Positions 61,362 to 64,000 of a stretch of 64,000 nt of DNA are shown here, piece after piece. The notes below the pieces were generated by a model. It was not told where the DNA came from and searched no databases. It saw only the letters and a program-made list of their open reading frames with translations. This DNA comes from an uncultured Clostridia bacterium. Lineage in GTDB: Bacteria; Bacillota; Clostridia; Christensenellales; Borkfalkiaceae. The stretch spans positions 1 through 64,000 of the forward strand of contig CALVHO010000003.1 of NCBI GenBank assembly GCA_944328445.1, read 5' to 3'. Each line of letters begins with the position of its first letter. Position 1 is the stretch's first letter. Both the position numbers and the translations under genes were made by a program.

Positions 61362-61435
61362 GGTAGCCCCACGGGGACTCGAACCCCGGTTTTCGCCGTG
61401 AGAGGGCGACGTCTTAACCGCTTGACCATGAGGCC
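61361..61435 (-). tRNA. tRNA-Glu (anticodon CTC)
   Basis: 75 nt with encoded CCA. Acceptor GGCCTCA/TGGGGCT contains two G-U pairs; the anticodon loop CTCTCAC gives CTC (reads GAG); T-loop GGTTCGAGTCC. Its own promoter is at 61456-61484. Confidence 0.95.
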
Positions 61436-61455
61436 ATATGTTTTTTAGCTTGGAC

Positions 61456-61484
61456 ATTATACCATAAAAAGCGGGGCTTGGCAA
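61456..61484 (-). promoter_or_regulatory. Promoter of tRNA-Glu
   Basis: TTGCCA (61479-61484), 17-bp spacer with TGG, TATAAT (61456-61461). Confidence 0.75.
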
Positions 61485-61517
61485 CTCATTTGCGCCGCTT
61501 TTTTACAAAATTTTGCA

Positions 61518-61702
61518 ACAAAAAAGATCCGCCTGTGCCGCAGAACGAAAAAGTGTTAACCCGCTCTCGCAGGTGGGTGCGCCGCTTGCCGCCTCGGCCT
61601 TTCCGTTCATAAACAGACCTCGCCTATCGACACAGACGTAGCGCTCCCGAAAAAATACTGTGGATTAAGATAGTCCGAACTCCGAACACCGCAGACCTTT
61701 CA
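61518..61702 (-). ncRNA. ssrS: Probable 6S RNA
   Basis: About 180 nt on the - strand. The ends can pair (GGTCTGC..GTG with CAC..GGCGGATC, one mismatch and one bulge), then T6. The 5' part has GTGTTCGGAGTTCGG, and the 3' part has GCACCCACCTG ... CGGGTTAACAC, the two-arm pattern seen in 6S RNAs. A large central bubble is plausible. 6S RNA mimics an open promoter and binds sigma-70-type RNA polymerase in stationary phase. No covariance search was possible. Confidence 0.6.
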
Positions 61703-61734
61703 GCCGCAAAGTATGGCGGCCGTCCGCCGCGTTT

Positions 61735-61773
61735 GTTATACCATTATTATACCGCATTTGCCGCAGAATGCAA
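61735..61773 (-). promoter_or_regulatory. Promoter upstream of the probable 6S RNA
   Basis: TTGCAT (61768-61773), 16-bp spacer, TATAAT (61746-61751); a second possible -10, TATAAC, is at 61735-61740. The start would be 25-40 nt before the folded RNA, so processing may be needed. Confidence 0.5.
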
Positions 61774-61959
61774 CCCTTTGGAAGAAAAAACTTTGCGGGA
61801 AATTTTTGCCGTGCGCTTTTTGCGCCCGCCCCGCACGCAAAACGGCCGCCCGATTTTTGGGCCGCACTCCCCGAAAACGGCGCCGTTCATGCGAAAAAAA
61901 CGCATACAAGGGTAAAAACAAACATTTTTTCTCTTTTTGTTTTCAGCCCGCCCCTTTGC

Positions 61960-61988
61960 TTGCGTTTGGCCCCCGTATCCTGTACAAT
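61960..61988 (+). promoter_or_regulatory. Promoter of the 78-aa gene
   Basis: TTGCGT (61960-61965), 17-bp spacer, TACAAT (61983-61988). Bases 61774-61959 hold nothing I can identify. Confidence 0.6.
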
Positions 61989-62043
61989 ATAGGTGCAATT
62001 TCAACGAGACCACACGCGCAATTTTTTAAGGAGGTAACTTGTC

Positions 62044-62280
62044 ATGAAAAAGAACGTCAAAGGCGTGACTTACGACACCGAGACCATGGCCGTCGTCAAG
62101 AAAGTGACCCACGGCGCATTCGGCGACCCCGCCGGCTATGAAGAGACCCTGTACGTTGCGGAGGACGGGAAGACCTATTTCCTGTACACCTTCGGCGGGG
62201 AAAGCTCTCCCTACCCCACGGAAAAGCTGACTTCTCTCACCAAGGCCAAAGTGCAGGCCTGGGAAAAAGAGAACGCCTGA
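62044..62280 (+). CDS. 78-aa conserved-looking protein, unknown
   Basis: A basic start (MKKNVKGVTYDTETM) then a short soluble domain (YEETLYVAEDGKTYFLYTFGGESSPY). No cysteine pair, signal or membrane segment. It has a perfect ribosome site (AAGGAGG), its own promoter and its own terminator, so it is very likely expressed. I do not recognise a family; the pattern suggests a small beta-sheet protein. Confidence 0.8.
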   Translation: MKKNVKGVTYDTETMAVVKKVTHGAFGDPAGYEETLYVAEDGKTYFLYTFGGESSPYPTEKLTSLTKAKVQAWEKENA

Positions 62281-62296
62281 CCGCAGACAACAGACC

Positions 62297-62326
62297 AAAA
62301 AACGGACGGGAGACCGTCCGTTTTTT
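62297..62326 (+). terminator. Terminator of the 78-aa gene
   Basis: AAAAAACGGACGG/CCGTCCGTTTTTT with loop GAGA. Confidence 0.9.
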
Positions 62327-62365
62327 GCTGCCGCCCGCAACACCTTCCGCGGGCATTTGCCTGCT

Positions 62366-62396
62366 AAAAAGCCGCGCCCCCGTTTTGCGGGGGCGC
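62366..62396 (-). terminator. Terminator of acpP
   Basis: 9-bp GC stem (62374-62382 with 62388-62396), then GGCTTTTT on the - strand. Confidence 0.75.
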
Positions 62397-62401
62397 TTCG
62401 C

Positions 62402-62629
62402 TTATTTGTTGAGTTTTTCGATCATGTCCACGATGTCCTGCACCGTCTTGACGTTGACGATGTCCTCTTCGGGAATGGAGATGCCGTAATCGTCTTCGAG
62501 CGAGATGAGCAGTTCGACGACGTCGAGCGAGTCGGCGCCCAGGTCTTTGACCACGTCGCTTTCGGCCGTGACCTTGTCGGGCGAAATATTGAGCTGTTTG
62601 GCGAGCATGTCGCGCACTTTCTCGAACAT
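62402..62629 (-). CDS. acpP: Acyl carrier protein
   Basis: 75 aa, acidic. The phosphopantetheine site is Ser in GADSLDVVELL (residue 34-44 region). Carries growing acyl chains in fatty-acid synthesis. It stands alone here, without fab genes. The site AGGAGG lies about 10 nt before the ATG. Confidence 0.95.
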   Translation of the reverse strand: MFEKVRDMLAKQLNISPDKVTAESDVVKDLGADSLDVVELLISLEDDYGISIPEEDIVNVKTVQDIVDMIEKLNK

Positions 62630-62658
62630 AAAGGTGGATCCTCCTGCGTTATGAAATT

Positions 62659-62687
62659 ATTGTACTAAAAATGTCCGCGGTTGTCAA
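62659..62687 (-). promoter_or_regulatory. Promoter of acpP
   Basis: TTGACA (62682-62687), 17-bp spacer, TACAAT (62659-62664). Confidence 0.75.
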
Positions 62688-62761
62688 CCCCTTTTCGCAT
62701 TTTGCCGCATTCTTTCCGAAACGCGACGAAACCGTGCGGCGCGGAACGTTTTCAGAAAAAC

Positions 62762-64000
62762 TCACTGCGCTTTGGCGCGCGGGCGCTTCATCGTCAGGCC
62801 GATGCGGTGCTTTTTCACGTCGACGTCCTTGACCCAGACGGTGACCTGCTGGCCCACTTTGAGCACGTCCGACGGGTGGCGGATGTAGCGGTCACAGATC
62901 TCGGAAAGGTGAACGAGACCGTCCTGGTGCACGCCGATATCGACGAAGGCGCCGAAATCGACGACGTTGCGGACGGTGCCCGAAAGCTCCATGCCGGGGA
63001 CGAGGTCGCCGATATCCATGATGTCGCTGCGCAGAACGGGCTGCGGGAGAGAATCGCGGATGTCGCGCCCGGGCTTGACGAGCTCGGAAACGACGTCTTT
63101 GAGGGTGGGGACGTCCAGCCCCGCCTCCGAGGCGGCGGCCGCCTCGCCCATATCCCGCACCTTGGCGGGCAGGTCGGCGATGCGGCGCTCCTTCACGTCC
63201 GCGGCGGTGTAGCCGAACAGGGACAAGAGTTTTTCGGCCGCGGCGTACGATTCGGGGTGGACGGCGGTGTTGTCGAGGATGTTTTCGCCGCCGGGGATGC
63301 GCAAAAAGCCCGCGCACTGGGTAAAGGCCTTTTCGCCCAGTTTGGGGACCTTCAACACCTCCTTGCGGGAATTGAACTTGCCGTGTTCTTCGCGGTAGGC
63401 AACGATGTTTTTGGCGATGCCCGCGTTGAGGCCCGCGACGTATTTGAGCAGCGAAACGCTGGCCGTGTTCAAATCGACGCCGACGCTGTTGACGCAGTCC
63501 TCCAAGACGCCCGAAAGCACGCTGTCCAGCCGCTTTTTGTCCATGTCGTGCTGGTACTGCCCCACGCCGATGGACTTGGGGTCGATCTTGATGAGCTCGG
63601 CCAGCGGGTCCTGCAAGCGGCGGGCGATGGACACGGCGCTGCGTTCGGCCACGTCGTAATCGGGGAACTCTTCGGCGCCCAAAGGGCTCGCCGAATACAC
63701 CGACGCGCCCGCCTCGGACACGACGATGTAGGAAACTTCCTGCCCCGTTTCCTCCTTGATCTCCTTGATGAGCTCGGCCACGAAGATCTCGCTCTCCTTG
63801 GAGGCGGTGCCGTTGCCGATGGAGATGACCTGGACGCCGTATTTTGCGACCAGCTCTTTGAGCTTCGCCTTGGCGCCCTCCACGTCTTTTTTGGGACCGG
63901 GGGTGGGATAGACGACGGTCTTATCCAGCACTTTGCCCGTGCCGTCGACGACGGCGATCTTGCAGCCCGTCCTGTACGCGGGGTCGAGGCCCAGCGTGAC
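62762..64000 (-). CDS. tex: Tex-family RNA-binding transcription accessory protein, C-terminal part
   Basis: 412 codons run off the right edge; a full Tex is about 720-780 aa, so roughly the N-terminal 45 percent is outside. Visible parts: YqgF/RNase-H-like domain (LGLDPAYRTGCKIAVVDG at the edge), helix-hairpin-helix pair (KYVAGLNAGIAKNIVAYR and LKVPKLGEKAFTQCAGFLRI) and a C-terminal S1 domain (DFGAFVDIGVHQDGLVHLSE). Tex binds RNA and affects transcription. No terminator stands out within 130 bp after the stop. Confidence 0.95.
   Translation of the reverse strand, partial: VTLGLDPAYRTGCKIAVVDGTGKVLDKTVVYPTPGPKKDVEGAKAKLKELVAKYGVQVISIGNGTASKESEIFVAELIKEIKEETGQEVSYIVVSEAGASVYSASPLGAEEFPDYDVAERSAVSIARRLQDPLAELIKIDPKSIGVGQYQHDMDKKRLDSVLSGVLEDCVNSVGVDLNTASVSLLKYVAGLNAGIAKNIVAYREEHGKFNSRKEVLKVPKLGEKAFTQCAGFLRIPGGENILDNTAVHPESYAAAEKLLSLFGYTAADVKERRIADLPAKVRDMGEAAAASEAGLDVPTLKDVVSELVKPGRDIRDSLPQPVLRSDIMDIGDLVPGMELSGTVRNVVDFGAFVDIGVHQDGLVHLSEICDRYIRHPSDVLKVGQQVTVWVKDVDVKKHRIGLTMKRPRAKAQ

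Noticed and set aside
60996..61448. Open frames through the tRNA-Glu repeats (150 and 129 codons)
   Set aside because: They are translations of the repeated DNA and cross the tRNA; no start signals.

Overview
The window reads as chromosomal DNA of a GC-rich, anaerobic, Gram-positive bacterium, probably a gut member of the Clostridia. The evidence is a long SRP RNA that keeps its Alu domain, a leucine T-box, a Gram-positive-type LexA box in front of lexA, a BirA-BioY operon with a BirA box, MarR control of a heterodimeric ABC exporter, an indolepyruvate:ferredoxin oxidoreductase operon, phosphoketolase, a two-gene SUF system and an archaeal-type AspRS. A more precise placement is a guess. Promoters are uniform: most match TTGACA-17 bp-TATAAT or TACAAT, and several have a TG-N extended -10. 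Nearly all genes are housekeeping or metabolic. I see no prophage, transposase, CRISPR array or plasmid function.

Layout. 0.2-4.9 kb: leftward operon of two paired ABC exporter half-transporters, a 4-OT tautomerase and an Mrp-type ATPase. 5.1-5.4 kb: SRP RNA. 5.5-7.2 kb: SDR and ZIP transporter. 7.4-9.0 kb: sufC-sufB/D. 9.2-12 kb: purB, a YdbC/PC4 protein, a 57-aa cysteine-rich protein, and divergent lexA. 12.1-14.2 kb: leuA behind a leucine T-box. 14.2-19.2 kb: a membrane-anchored extracytoplasmic protein of about 1,640 aa with operator-like repeats around its promoter. 19.3-22.6 kb: sodium/solute symporter and GH13 enzyme. 22.7-28.2 kb: aromatic-acid operon paaK-iorA-iorB-paaK-ACT. 28.4-31 kb: amino-acid ABC importer plus a TrpR-like regulator. 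31.3-38.9 kb: phosphoketolase, histidine phosphatase and aminotransferase, MgtE, AEC carrier. 39-44 kb: tyrosine phosphatase, then marR and a second ABC exporter pair.

44.3-45.2 kb is a repeat-rich intergenic zone around tRNA-Pro(CGG), with a 63-bp duplication of the tRNA 3' end and its terminator and a possible small RNA. It is followed by birA-bioY, a GH3 enzyme, and a lower-GC island (49.2-52.7 kb). The island holds a CPCC-type mini-protein and a GLUG-repeat lipoprotein whose gene has a striking structured 5' leader and lies between 110-bp direct repeats. Then come archaeal-type aspS, thyA-folA, SDR-glpK, a zinc-ribbon membrane protein and pdxY. At 60.8-61.4 kb three copies of a structured GC-rich repeat sit beside tRNA-Glu(CTC). 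The window ends with a probable 6S RNA, a 78-aa unknown protein, acpP and the C-terminal part of tex.

How the parts fit. The aromatic operon, the amino-acid importer and the two aminotransfer/ligase activities point to amino-acid-linked energy or biosynthetic metabolism. Phosphoketolase, glycerol kinase, GH13 and GH3 point to sugar use. No complete new defence or mobile system is visible. The best candidates for something undescribed are the RNA leader at 52.35-52.51 kb, the tRNA-linked repeat families, the giant surface protein with its operators, and the possible recombination history of the GLUG locus.
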